DNA of 64,000 nt, taken from positions 156,898,627 to 156,962,626 of the forward strand of contig NC_053036.3 in NCBI RefSeq assembly GCF_002575655.3, given 5' to 3'. Below, one piece after another: positions 33,771 to 46,700 of this stretch. Under the pieces are notes generated by a model. That model worked only from the letters and a program-made list of their open reading frames with translations. It had not been told where the DNA came from and did not search any database. Within the stretch, counting starts at the first letter, position 1. Every line of letters starts with the position of its first letter. This DNA is from Aegilops tauschii subsp. strangulata. Taxonomy: Eukaryota > Streptophyta > Magnoliopsida > Poales > Poaceae. The translations under genes and the position numbers were made by a program.

Positions 33771-36390
33771 TGTTAGAGTTATAATATAAGTCATGTACCC
33801 CTTTGTATTTATTCCGTTGTATAAGGGGTTTCCTGCATATGTTCCACACCTGTACATGTATATATATCGGCCTATGGCCTCATGGGAATACAAGTTGCAT
33901 ATTTCCTAACATGGTATTAGAGCTAGGTCAATTTTTTGCACGCCGCAACTCGTGCTGTTGATCCTTCGTGGCCGCCGCCGCTGCTTTTCTCTGTCGTAAC
34001 GCCGGTTCTCCATGTCCGCTCCTCTCTGCTGTCGGTCCACCCAAGGCCGGCTCCTTCCCCGTCCGTCCCGCCTCTCTGTATCGCTCGCACCGCATCCTTT
34101 GGATCGAGCTGGCTGGCTGTCTCTCTGGATCAAGCCGGTCATCTCTCTGGATCAGATCTCCATTGGGCTGCTACTCTTCAAACGACTTGACACCGCCCGC
34201 CGCCCCTCGTTGGACCTCCCTGCCAGCTGCCGGTCTCCGCCTTCTGCAGCTCCTTGCCGCTGGATCTCGCCGCCAGACTGCTCTCCTCGCAGGATTCTGC
34301 CGGAGCGCCCGTTGCCAACTGACGGTCCCTGCCTGCTGCTGCCTTTCTCCTCGTCCGGCGGTTGTCGTCTGCTGCGGAAGCCCCTGTTACTCACGCGTGA
34401 CTGCTGGTGCCTGTAAAAAAAAAAAAAAGAAAGGCACGATGTCTCAGTCCTCGGGTTATGTCGCACGTGGTGATTGTCGCTCTACATCGACTCCTCCTGC
34501 GACTTTCATCGGTGATTATCGTTCTACACCGGCTCCTCTCATGGCCCCCATCGGATGTGTTGATGCATATGACTCTATTGACCCGCGTCTTCCTTTGGCG
34601 CTGGGGCTTGTCGGCATGTGCCCTCGTCTCCTTCACCGGCCTCTACGGATGATGTTGGTTATGCTATGTCGCCTCCTCTGGCAGCTTCCACAGGTGGTGG
34701 TGGGCCTGGTGGCCGCTCCTCTCCCAGTGCTACTGCGTTGTCTACTTCGGCTATGTACTTCACCGAGCAGGAGATTGTGGGGCTTCGTGGTCTGCTGACC
34801 GCCTCCGACTCTTCATTGCCGGGTGCATCTACGTCGACCTCTTCAGTTGAGCTCCTGACTGAGCAGGAGATTACACGCCTTCGGTGCTTGCTTGCTGCAT
34901 GCTCTGGTTCTTCACCGACGGGTTCTGCTGGTTCTGCTACTGACTCCTCTGGCATTGTGAGATCACCTTCAACACAGTCAGGTACATCTCCATGGATTCT
35001 TGATACTGGAGCATCTTTTCATATGACTCATGATTCATCCACCTTGTCTTCTATTCGTGCTCTTGATTCTCCTATTCATGTTCTTACTGCTAATGGTACC
35101 TCCCTCCCGGTTAATGGTCGAGGCATTCTTAGCACCTCATCTTTTCATGTTCCTGATGTTGCTCATGTTCCTCGACTTACCATGCAGCTCCTTTCTGGTG
35201 GTCAGATTGTTGACTCCGGTTGTCGGGTGATTCTAGACTTTGACTCTTGTTCTGTTCTGGACCGTCACACTGGTGCTCTCCTTGGTGCTAGCCCCCGACA
35301 CCGTGACTCTCAGGGTCTCTGGGAGCTTGACTGGCTTCACCTTCCCTCCGCTGCCACCGCCGCCAGTCTTTCCCCCTCTGTTGCCTTGTCTACCAGCTCT
35401 TTTCAGCAGTGGCATCATCGCCTTGGTCACTTGTGTGGCTCTCGTCTCTCATCCTTAGTTCGACGTGGTCTTCTTGGATCTGTCTCCGGCGGTGTGTCTT
35501 TAGACTGTCAGGGTTGTCGGCTTGGTAAACAGGTCTAGTTACCTTATCCTCATAGCGACACTATGTCTCAGCGTCCTTTTGACCTTGTTCACTCCGATGT
35601 CTGGGGTCCAGCTCCATTTGCCTCGAAAGGAGGTCATCGCTACTATATTATTTTTATAGATGATTTCTCTCGATACACCTGGATATATTTTATGTCTTCT
35701 CGTAGTGAGGTGTTATCTATCTATAAGCGTTTTGCTGCCATGGTTCACACTCAGTTCTCTACTCCTATTCGTGTTTTCCGTGCTGACTCTGCTGGAGAGT
35801 ATATCTCCAAGATGTTGCGTGGAGTCCTTGCTGAGCAGGGTACTCTTGCCCAGTTCTCTTGTCCTGGTGCTCATGCTCAGAATGGCGTGTCTGAGCGCAA
35901 GCATCGTCACCTTCTTGAGACGGCTCGTGCGATGATGATCGCTGCCTCTCTTCCGCCTTTTTGGGCCAAGGCTATCTCCACTTCCGCCTATCTCATCAAC
36001 CTTCAGCCGTTCGCTGCTTTGCAGGGTGGCGTTCCTTTTGAGCGTCTTTTTGATCGTTCTCCCGATTATTCGATGCTTCGCTTGTTTGGTTGTGTTTGTT
36101 ATGTTCTTCTTGCCCCTCGCGAACGCACCAAACTGACCGCTCAGTCTGTTGAGTGTGTCTTCTTAGGCTACAGTGATGAGCATAAGGGCTATCGTTGTTG
36201 GGATCCTATCGGTCGTCGGATGCGTATCTCTCGAGACGTGACTTTTGATGAGTCGAGTTATAATATAAGTCATGTACCCCTTTGTATTTATCCCGTTGTA
36301 TAAGGGGTTTCCTGCATATGTTCCACACCTGTACATGTATATATATCGGCCTATGGCCTCATGGGAATACAAGTTGCATATTTCCTAACA
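33771..36390 (+). mobile_element. Deletion-derivative Ty1-copia element with ~140-bp LTRs
   Basis: 5' LTR 33771-33911 (TGTTAGAGTTATAATATAAG...TTTCCTAACA), PBS TGGTATTAGAGC at 33912, 3' LTR to 36390, and a perfect 5-bp target duplication GGATT (33766-33770; 36391-36395). The 3' LTR has lost its first few bases: pol runs straight into GAGTTATAATATAAG, so a deletion has removed all of RT and RNase H. Most of gag is also missing. It is inserted inside the Helitron. Confidence 0.92.
34618..36253 (+). pseudogene. Copia protease-integrase polyprotein fragment
   Basis: Single frame broken by one TAG (35536-35538, apparently from CAG). Order: linker with two TEQEI..LR repeats; protease with WILDTGASFHMTHDSS (about 34995); gag-pre-integrase WHHRLGH...LVRRGLLG (35410-35480) with CQGCRLGK; integrase with [26 protein letters not shown] and the E in [16 protein letters not shown]; then [10 protein letters not shown] and [18 protein letters not shown]. 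It stops at DVTFDES, where the LTR begins. RT and RNase H are absent, so it could not transpose alone. Confidence 0.9.
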
Positions 36391-39300
36391 GGATTCACTT
36401 ACAATCGAAAGAAGAAGCAGCAGCACGATTTTGCTTGTCTCCGTCGGATCTGGACCAGATACCTGCACCATAAAAATACTATGAAAATGATGGCATAAGA
36501 AGATTACCCAGCAATAGAAAAGCAAACTAAATGTAGACGACTGTATCTTTATTGTTAAGATTCATTTAACAGGAATTTTCCGACCATCATGTAAATGAAT
36601 TGCAAGAAATTTTTCCTGATATTTAATGTAGAAAGCTAACGTTAAATTATATGTTGTGCCATGAACTTATTACAATTTTCTTGATGTACCTGTATCATGG
36701 GATCCATGAGATTCATGGCCTAGTGATCACTAACCATGCCAGTCATCTGCTCCTGGGAGGTAACCCACCCATTGCCATTCCGTAACCTCTGAATGCAGTT
36801 TTTCTCCTCCTAGCATTGACATGGAGATGAGCATGAGTCATATTGTTGAATTCTCTAAATGGTTCATGCTTAACTTTCCAACACAAAACGAAGAAAAGAT
36901 TTATTTGTAAAATTGTGAAATAAACATGCTGGCCAACACTACAGATAATACTACCATGGTAGCCAGGAATCATAATACTACCATGGCAGACAGTTCACGT
37001 TTTGTTGAGTACATACATGATACTACCAGGTCAGAACCTACAGAAGCAGGATCATTGATTTGTACTATTCAACAACACTAACAACAAACGCAACCCGAAA
37101 ATTAAGTGGCTTGAAACTGGCAACCCAACCCATGAATAAAGCGGCATCGATCTGGAACGCAGGACAAACAGTGCCTTGCAGATGCAGTTTCAGCATAGAT
37201 AAGCATAAGTAGCATATATTAAAAAAGTACTAAAAAAGGCTTGTGTTCAGTTGGACATGAATAGCCTCACGATTCCTGAGTCAGATGAACAAAGCGAAAT
37301 CAAACCAGCACGAGGATAGGAGATCCCACATTGCCCAATTTCTACAATCGGCATCACCACACTTGTAAACAAGATAACAGATTTACTAATTCCAGCGCAT
37401 CAATTTCTACATAAACAAAATTACCACATAATGAGATCCACGTCACTGGAGTTAAATTACGCAAATTTGGATAACACTCATGGGTAGAGGATAGCCATCA
37501 GTCGTAGTAGTATTGGAGGTTGTGGCCGTACTGGTGTCACGGCTCGATATGTTCAGGTGGGAACCTTTGCCACTGCTCACCTCGATGCTGCTATCATGTA
37601 TCTGGAGCTCGGGGGGAGAGGCGGCACTGCTGCTTCCCATCTGCCTTGCATGATCCCAGCTGCCGAGGCACAACACCATCGACCCAACGCTGATGGCATG
37701 CTCGCAGCCACTTCCCCTCCTTTGATATGAAGCTGAGGTTGGGCGCAGAACCTACTCTCTTCTCCTTGGATTGCTTCTCCGTGGGCGACGAGATCACCCT
37801 CCGAAGAGGAAATATACAAATGATGACCCTTGGTAAGAATGGAATTTATCAAATCAAGCGAGTCAAGATGTAAACCTAATTATATGATCAAAATAGAACC
37901 TTTAAACAGTAGGCGAGTCAACATGATTTTAACTGACAAACTTCAAGCAGAACACACAGTTTATATAATTGTATAATTTAGTCATGAAAACTTGCAAACA
38001 TACTTCCTACTTGTCTTCCTGGGAGATAATAAACCTTGTAAATATTCATCCTGCTGACATGACTTGTCATACTAATCAAACTGTACTTAATTATCCAATT
38101 GAGTGTAGGTAAAATCTTGTCAAGGTGAGGGGGCGCCCAGATCCGCAGCGGGGCATAACAAATCATGTGCAACATGTATATCTCTAAGATCCTCATGCAC
38201 ATTAAATGATATTGTCAACTTTTGTTTCATGTTATAAATCACCCTTCTTCTTCATCTTCTTCACCGCTATCTCCACTCCCCATTCCAAACTCGTCACCGT
38301 CGTTAATGGCACATCTGGCTATGAATCAAATTTTAGGCAAGGGGATACACGGTAGCTTCGGAAAACATGAGAAAGTTCAGTGTACCTTTAGAGAAGTTTT
38401 AGGGTGAATATGGAACATAAGTAGTTCTATATGTTCAACATAGAACTATGTGGCACACATTTTGGGAACTGTGCATTGCTCAATTGTTGTACCTCTATTT
38501 TTCTGCATTTCCTGTAAATTTTAGCAATACGCAGTGGCATCTGTGCTCGGTCCCAGGTTGAGCTGCATGACAATGGTAGCACTAACATTGTGATCACAAA
38601 TTCCAGGGATATCAGTCGTAACATGGTGTAGAATTCAAGATCCCTTCAATGAGACAAATTCCAAAGTGAACCTATCATCATGCCAAAATTTGCATCAAAA
38701 GTCTTAACTTAATTTTTAGTACAGAACCATTATGGTGGACCTTCCACTGGTCAAAAGTTCACATACAAAAGACAAATTAAATACTTAAAATCTTGAAAAC
38801 TACATCTCTTAGTATTTGTATAGACATTATTATTAACACATGCTTTAGTGAAAAGGTGATCCAAAAATTTGCGATGAAATTCTATATACATGTAGAGACA
38901 TGTCCTTTATACACAAAGTTAATGGAAGAACGCAAATGAAAGATGGTGCTGAATTGCAGGCAGTCATGACACAAATTAAGCTCAAGGGGAGACAAATTCC
39001 AAAGTGAATTAGTTCCTTTCAAGCCTTTTCTCAGAGCAAGAACAAACAGATGATGAACTTCCTTTTGATTTTTATTTTCTTTGGGGAGAGAAACTGTTTG
39101 CCAAATAATCATCGCGAATCATACATAGAACAATTGCATCAATGGTCAAAGATTTACTTAGTCTCATAAATGTGGTGATTCTTGCAATACATATTTTTTA
39201 ATTTAGTTATTGTGTTGATTTGCTAGGCTTTACTCCTTTTCTGTCTTGGAATTATTTAAATAATCATGTTTTTCTCCGATTGCAAGGAAAGCTGATGCTA

Positions 39301-41061
39301 AATTGCTTGTAGACATAAGAATATGCAAATTATTCTCAAAGCAAGTATAATTGCTTAGTGAATTTTCCAATAGAAAATGAAATGCAAAATATGAAAATAA
39401 GCACACAGGCATTTGCTCTTCTTGAGCTAGACCCACCTCAATCTTGTTGCTTCGTCTCCCAGCCGTTGACGACAACCACCACCCTGTCGAACCAAATGTT
39501 CATCTTGTCCACCTCCGCCATCTACCATACAACCACCTTAGTCCCCACGTCCTCCTCCTTCACCTGTACATCTCCACTGGCAGTGTCGCGCCCCTCGGGA
39601 CAACCTCCAGGTCAATCTGCGACACCCTGCTATTGCTGCCGCTCCTGTTGGCTGGTGTGGCGATGCAAATTTATACTACTTCACTTGATACTACATATCT
39701 AACATTAATCGATGAGTATGCTTGTATTCTGTACAAAGGCTTATAAAATTATAATCCAGCAGTTGTTCTTCACCATGTGAATTAGTTCTTCTCAAGTAAA
39801 ATGAACAGCATTCATGAACTTGCATCTGGACATTAACTGAATATAATCTTGTTAGTACAGTTCCATAGAAGGAACTACTGTAAAATAGAAAAATGAAAAC
39901 ATTAAATGGTGGATGAATGGAACCGATCATGGAATAGCAATGATATTTCAAACAATATATGTATCACTTGAATTCCTTAACTTTGAATACTGAACAGACA
40001 CACATGAATCTGTCAGACTGATATGAACACTAATATTGTACACATGAATCTGCCAACAGGGCAGCAAGATGACCTTTGGCTTGGCGTGAGAAGCGACGCA
40101 CAGACTGGCACGGATGAGATTGCTCATGCTGTTCTAGCCTCCTCATGTGGTGTCGCCTCCTGCGGCACAACAACACGCAACCAATTCAAAATCAGGAACT
40201 TGCAGATTATGAGTCCCTCGCGACTAACCTGGAGAATCAGGGGAGGATGTAGGGCCTACATGAACTGTGAGAGGAAGGAGAGGACTGGGACGTGGGTCGG
40301 CGACAGCGGATCCGACGGAGTCCCGATCGGCAGTCCCGACCCGGCGGCGGCGACGAAAGACCAGGAGCTCTCGCCAAAGCCCCCATTGAGGCCGTCGATG
40401 ATGTAGCTCCGGACGGCGATGTCGATATGGAGCCTTCTCTCCCATAGCCCCACACCTTGTCGCGCGGATCCAGGCTGAGAAGGTGAGGGGCTGGAGCGGC
40501 GGCGCTAGAGGAGGAGGAGGCCGGCGGCGGTGGGATTGAGGCGGCGGCGGGGTTGGGGTTGGGGCAGAGGAGAGCGGCGGTGGGCTAGTGCATCGCGGGC
40601 ACGAGGATTCGGGTGCGAGCGTCTGGCTAATTTCCGTAGGTTAACCGTAGTAGATTTTTTTAGGACGATTTTCTTTCACAACGGGCCTCGTGGTAGCATG
40701 CCGTTTTTTTTGTCGGTCTCGAGGAAGGAAGGGGGGAATCGCTGGGTAGCGGAAGGTGGGATCGAGGACGAAAATTAAGGTAGGACGAAAATTGACCGGC
40801 GAGGACTACCAACTGCTTCATTAGAAGTAGAGATACACATATTCCTAGACTATGTTATTACCTTCATAGTTAGTAGTAATTTCATGCAAAGCTTCATTTA
40901 TTAGGTTATAGACTCATATTGCATTGGGACATGTGATGTTACAATAACTAACTAAGTTACTCAAACTAACCCTTTCCTCATTAACTCACTGCCACATAAG
41001 CAAATTTGTTGAGTTGGATTCGATGTTACTGCTGAAGTTACTTTTATTGTGGCTAGTCTTA

Positions 41062-41300
41062 CTCTGTTGCAGCATGACACTTTTCTGACAATCTTTTATA
41101 CAAGACGACGATTTTTTACTTTAGAAATGACAAATTCTTTTGCAACGGCACGACAACTTTATCTATTTTCATGGCAATTCTGGAGCGTTCGCCTGGAGTG
41201 GGTTTTTTTAGCAAACAAAAACATCTGTGCGTTCCTAACTGACGATCGTTCGCTCGGTTTTATCCCCGGAGGGGACGTCGGATGTGTATTGACGTAAAAA
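41062..41300. other. Flank right of the split MITE, no gene seen
   Basis: AT-rich then GCTCGGTTTTATCCCC-type sequence; no coding frame. Likely the same pre-MITE segment as 28598-28892. Confidence 0.4.
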
Positions 41301-42233
41301 AGTTGTTGAGGGCACCAGCAAGTCGCCGTCGCCTGCCCTCTGTGTGTGTACATCCGTCGTACTCTGGCTCCACGACGCCGTTGACCTAGCGCTGTCCGGT
41401 GGGAAAGCGCGCGAGGAGGCCCCGGGACTCCGAGGGAACGCACGAGTTTTCCCCCGGTCAAGGCTCGCCAGGCGGAGATCGTTGCGTATGCCCGTCACAT
41501 GGCCGGGCGTCACTACTGGTTTTTCTCTCTCTGGGGGGCATCAACCCCCGTCCCTCGGGCCTATATATGGAGGCCATTTGTGTTTGTCTATGCATTGTGC
41601 AGCGACACACACAGAGACAGACAGGCAGACAGACAGACATACCTTTGAGCAGATGAGCGCTTGAGCTGTTCTTGCTGTTCTTGTGGGTTAGGGTCCTGTG
41701 ATCAGGAGAGATGACACCGACGCCGATCAGATGGGTCGGCTTAACCAGGCCATGCATCCGTCTGTTCGGAGTTGGTGTCACCTCGCCTGAACATAGGGCT
41801 CACTATCCCTGTCACAGGAGAGAGAGCACAGGTGATAATGCAACTGCAGCTGAGCGCCGCCCCCTCTTCCTCCTCCTCCCGTTTCCCTCCGCGTTTTCTC
41901 TCGCAGGTCAGGTCAGGTCAGCTGGAGATGCGGCCGTTCAGACGCAGCGGGCCGGCAGATGTTGGAGCTGGGCAGCAGACTGGCACACATGAGGCTGGTT
42001 TGGTTAGCCATGCATCCATGCAGGGAAGTCCCAGGATGAGCCGTCCCTGAAAACATGAGCTCCGCCGCGTACTTGCTTGCTTGAGGGGAAGTGCCAGCAC
42101 CAGCAGCTCTTAATGTCTGCTATCGTTTTCTCCTGCAGGAGAAGGAAGGCGGCCGTGCAGCTCCCAGCTGAGCAAGATCTTCAATTTCGGCTGCTTTTAT
42201 CCTTCGGTGTAGTAAGTAAGATCACCTTTTTTC
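41301..42233 (+). repeat. Segmental duplication, copy B, piece 4
   Basis: Collinear with 8134-9057: shared CTCTGGCTCCACGACGCCGTTGACC, TATA block, GACA repeat, GGTTAGGGTCCTGTGATCAGG, TGCAACTGCAGCTGAGCGCCGCC and GGAGAAGGAAGGCGGCCG. Copy B extends into unique DNA after 42233, whereas copy A ends at the LINE junction. Confidence 0.9.
41562..41568 (+). promoter_or_regulatory. TATA box of duplicated promoter-like block (copy B)
   Basis: Same CCTATATATGG in the same context as 8397-8403. Downstream, copy B retains a longer continuation (TCTCCTGCAG acceptor-like at about 42139), so if either copy is transcribed, B is the better candidate. No long conserved ORF follows. Confidence 0.5.
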
Positions 42234-43774
42234 TGATTGCAGCGAGGCTGTTGGCCTGCACTCTGTTCTCTGTTGGATGTAACCGGCCGGGTTACGGCTG
42301 GTGGCTTAGTACCAGTTTTAAAATAGGCTCTTGACTTCTGGCCAGAACCAACTAAGAATATGGTTGGTCGTAGCTTGTTTTGTGGCGAAACTTGCTTCCT
42401 TGGTTCTGCTTTGCCTTTCTCACCATAAATTTCAGTTGAAGTTGTTTAACTATGCTGTAAGATTCATGGTTTGGCCCATCCCTGTTTCATGTAGTGCTAC
42501 ATTATTGTTGCCGACTCTGCCGCTTTTCAGCGACATGGCGAGAGTTCTATCGCTCAAGAATGCTTAAATTAACTCGAAATACCGAATCCAGGTTCCAACA
42601 TTCGACACTCAGGCATGCGTGGTACCGTTCACTAGTGCAGGAGTAGCGCAGATCTGCGGACACTGCAAATCAATGAAGGCCCCTTGAGGCCATAGCAAAC
42701 ATTTTCAGAGTTGAGGTGGTATCCACCTGCCTCCCACCCCGGATCACCAGTATTCCGGGAGCTCGCGGAAGAAAGCATAGGGCAGCAAAAATGTTCACAA
42801 ATGGCACCTGACACGATGACTTCGGACCTGAGAACCCCGCCACCACGGCGCCCGGCTTGTGTGAGCTTGCGGTCGAGGAATGCATGTTTGTGGTATTTCA
42901 GTGACTTCACTACTGTGGTACAAAGAAAGAGTTGTGTGTGCACTTGTTAGGGTTGTGTTCGTGACGTCTTCATTTCGAATTTGTAGCGCGCGATGTGCTT
43001 GCACAGCCATATTTGCCATTGATCAACGTCGGCGTAACTCTCATATCTCCATTTGAAGTCTCGATGAGATAAGCATATCTGCATATGCATAACCCCTTGG
43101 GCATTCACAGCTCCACTTATTTTCAAAAAAAAAAAGCTCCACTGTTTAGCCTTTCAAATCAGACAAAAAATGGAACGGCCACCGCTGTCCTTTTGCCTTT
43201 TATCTTGAGATAGGAGTCCAAACTCAAGCACACCGCACAAACAAATGCTCAAGCTTTCAGTACGCATTCTAGCTCCGATTGTCCCCGACGCGTACCAGCA
43301 ATAGCACATTATAGCAGGCGAGGCTGTTTCAGTCACCAAGACAGATACCGTATCGACCCTGATCAAATTTAGGATGAAATTGCGGTCACCCAGAACAATC
43401 TCCCAAGTATGCCAAGAAGTACATAGCCACAGTGGACGTTCAGATGGATTAAACTTTTCAAATGAATATACATACAGGCTTAAGGCTTTGCATTGTTCTA
43501 AACAATGTGACTAGGATCAATTTACACAGTTAAGTATGACCATTAGCAGGTTATGACTTCTGTGCCACTTTCGGTTTATACTCAACGCCTTGCTGAGTAA
43601 CCTTCTCTGTTGGCCACCTAAACTTCTCCCAGACTAAATACAGTATATTTAAGTGGTTTGGTCGGTGTATGGATTTGTTTCCCACGTGCCATATACGGTT
43701 GTTAGCACCTCCACAGAATATATGCAGGACTGGTGATCAAATTTCTACAGTACAAGGTGTGCTACCAGCAAGAG
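42234..43774. other. Region between duplicated promoter block and MFSD12-like gene
   Basis: No confident gene. It probably includes the 3' UTR of the minus-strand transporter (just below 43775). A 103-codon minus-strand frame at 42632-42943 is open but unrecognised. Confidence 0.4.
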
Positions 43775-46700
43775 TTAGGCAAGAAGAGGCTCCACTAGAG
43801 GTCTCCGTCGAGCTTCAGGGAGGTCCATGGTATGAGCTACTATGGCTGAAAGCAGCGAGAAGACGGCTGGAACTAGCCCCAAACCGAGTCTCGTAACGGA
43901 ATAGCCATATGCCAATTCTTGGTTCTCACTGATCTTGGTGCTTCCTGCCACGCAAAGAATGAAAATCTCATTGTGTACACAAATCCATTTGTTGTGAGTA
44001 ATCATCAGTGCCAAGATACTACTTCCTCCGTTCCTAAATATAAGTCTTTGTAGAGATTTCACTATGGACCACATACGGATGTATGTAGATGCATTTTAGA
44101 TTGTAGATTCACTCATTTTGCTCCGTAGGTAGTCCATAGTGGAATCTCTACAGAGACTTATATTTAGGAACGGAGGAAGTAGTAAGTAGCATTACCTTGA
44201 TAGGACTCGAGGATATACAACGCTATGCCACATGACACTTTGTCAATAAAACTTAAAGAGCCGTACACAAAAGCACAACCATTTAGATCTTCTCCTACTA
44301 AAACACCTTCCATGCTGATACTTGTGACCTGTGGTCAATGGAGACCAAAGAGATAAGAGTGCTGAAAAGTGAGCTCCCAGCGTATAACATGATTATGCAT
44401 CACATAGACAAATGTAGACATATTCAATTGCAAATCTTCAAGAGGCTATGAAATGCTCACAGCAAGGCATATACCAAATTGATATATGTATGTCAGAAAG
44501 TATATGTTATATGTACTCCCTCCGTTTCTACATATAAGACCTTTTAGAGATTTCAATACGGGCTACATGCGGATGTATATAGACGTATTTTAGAGTTTAG
44601 ATTCACTCATTTTGCTCCATATGTAGTCCGCATTGGAATCTCTAAAAAGGCTTATATCTAGGAACGGAGGGAGTACATATAACATATACTTCTAAGCCAA
44701 ATACATAGGAATTTTCACCATGAATTTATACATGTATATTATACTAAATTAACTCTCTTTAAATTGAACCAAGGTTAGAAACATACTGTCATAAGTGCAT
44801 TGGCCGCTCCTATTGTAATTGACAGCACATACATGAAGTTGTGCATTCTGCTTGGTAAAAGAACAATCCCAATACCGGACAATATCCAAATCATTGCTCC
44901 AGCTGAGAAGTAGTTTTTTAAACGCCAACCCGACCATCTAGTCTCCTATAAAAAATATAGAATTCTATTGAGTTGGTTCCTCCAAAGAAATAGGCTCCCC
45001 ATTTAGTTGAGGAAGAAAATAAATTAATTGAACTCTAAGAAGATAGTCGGACCTGTAACATGACAGATACTACCAAGCTGCATACATAGATAATAGCAGG
45101 TACCTGAAAAACAAAATAAGCAAACACTACTTCATGGAAATTTAATTTTATGACATGTATCAAGAAACTATCTAGATTAATCAACAGTATGAACTGGATT
45201 GGGACCTCAATGAAAAAAGGAAAATATCACCAAGTAGTATCACTTTCAGCATTCAGATTATACTGAGAGTGAGCATTTAAGTGCCTGATTGGACACATGT
45301 ATAGTGTAACTCATGCAAAGCAAGCTTACAAAATTGTCGCACCTGCATCATAAGTTCTATTGATTTTCTTCTTCTAATTCAGGCATTTATATTGTATAAT
45401 AGCACATGTATCACATGAGTTCAACTTGCCCGAGGACATAATCAACATCAGGCCTAAAAAATCATAAGACAACTATTCCAAGAGCAAAAGGGGAAAGAAA
45501 ATCTTACCAGCGCTTTGGAAGATTGGTGCATTCCCAAATCATTTATCACATAGAAAGCAAGAAATGCCTGATCAAATATATATAAACATTATAAATAATC
45601 TGCTATCCAGTTGAAGTTCAAACTTCAAAGAATTAAGGAGGCAAAATGAAATTATAGAGAAAATAGGAGTACTGCAATATAATGATTATATACAAAGAAT
45701 GCACACAACATTAAAAAAAATTGCCGTTTATGCAGTAAACATATTTGATATCAAATCTATCCTTGACTGTGTAATACATATATTAAATTATGAGAATACC
45801 TAGCAGGAACTAGATATCTTTTGTTTAATGAAGAAAAAGACCCCAAATTCGAGCAGAACAAAATTAGAATTTGGGTGGTGAGATTTTACATCCATTCAAG
45901 GAACTAATATACTAATATATATATACATTATATATATATATAGAGAGCATTTTCTATCTTTAGTATGTCGGTATATTTTAATGTTATCTTACATAAACTG
46001 AAACGAACGTAATCATAAGATAGTTACAGCAAAGAAAAAAAATAGTAAAAACCGATCAAGGGATGCATGTAACACTGCATGTGAGACTGAACTGATAAAT
46101 ATTTCATACTAAAACATCTAAAAGAAAATGCTGTTTAATAATTAATGTGTGAAAAAAATGTAGTTTTTCCAAGAAATTTAGCCATGTTTCCCCATACCAT
46201 GGTACACCATTTATAGCGCGGTCTACTCAGAGTAATATACCTTAATCCGCAAGAGATGTCCTTTACCATACATGGCATTCATCAAATAATCTAAGGCTTG
46301 AAAAAGAGTAAGTAAAGTACAAGTAGCAAACTAAATGGAATGAACAAAGTTGTTTGGTCTCATAATCACGTAGCTTAAGATTACTAAATACCTGTGAAAC
46401 ATTGGTTACCAATCTAGTGCACATGTAGACTAGAGCAACTTGGTAGTACAATACTTTCTTGAACCAGTGGGCCCATGAAATTCTGGACAGGCTCTTATCC
46501 TGAGAAGGTTGATTTAACCTACAGAATTCAAAGTTAAAAACAAACTAAAAAAAACATAAAAGGAAAACATACGGAAGTTAAGAACATTTTCAAAAGAACA
46601 TGGCATTAAAACTTTGTAATCCAGATGTCCAAACAAGGTTTTCATCTTACCCTGGCTCTTTTGTTCCAATCAAGAACGCAACAACAAAACAACATCCGAT

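Larger units (their letters stand above)
28933..40833 (-). mobile_element. Non-autonomous Helitron, 11.9 kb including a nested copia
   Basis: On the minus strand the element starts TCTCTACTTC (40833) preceded by A, and ends TCTACTAG (28933) followed by T, i.e. A|TC...CTAG|T. Ten nucleotides before the CTAG terminus is a 6-bp stem (one G-T pair), 8-nt-loop hairpin (28943-28962). The interrupted MITE confirms both ends. No Rep/helicase is seen. The interior is AT-rich with scattered GC-rich, exon-like patches (about 31130-31300, 32220-32590, 33050-33430, 37450-37800, 39430-39680, 40220-40600), typical of Helitrons that captured gene fragments. I could not assign the fragments to host genes. Confidence 0.8.
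28896..41058. mobile_element. Tourist-like MITE split by a Helitron
   Basis: The left part is 28896-28932 (GACTAGCCACAGTGAAGAGTAAC...), the right part 40834-41058 (...TTATTGTGGCTAGTC). Joined, they form a 262-bp MITE with matching inverted ends and TTA target duplication (28893-28895; 41059-41061). The Helitron interrupts it at an A|T dinucleotide. Confidence 0.85.

Noticed and set aside
33968..34798. 276-codon ORF in the short copia element
   Set aside because: It is the wrong frame across the leader and deleted gag; the protease-integrase frame starting at 34618 overlaps it and carries the conserved motifs.
42632..42943. 103-codon minus-strand ORF downstream of copy B
   Set aside because: Open, but no recognised domain, no splice context and no second copy to show conservation.
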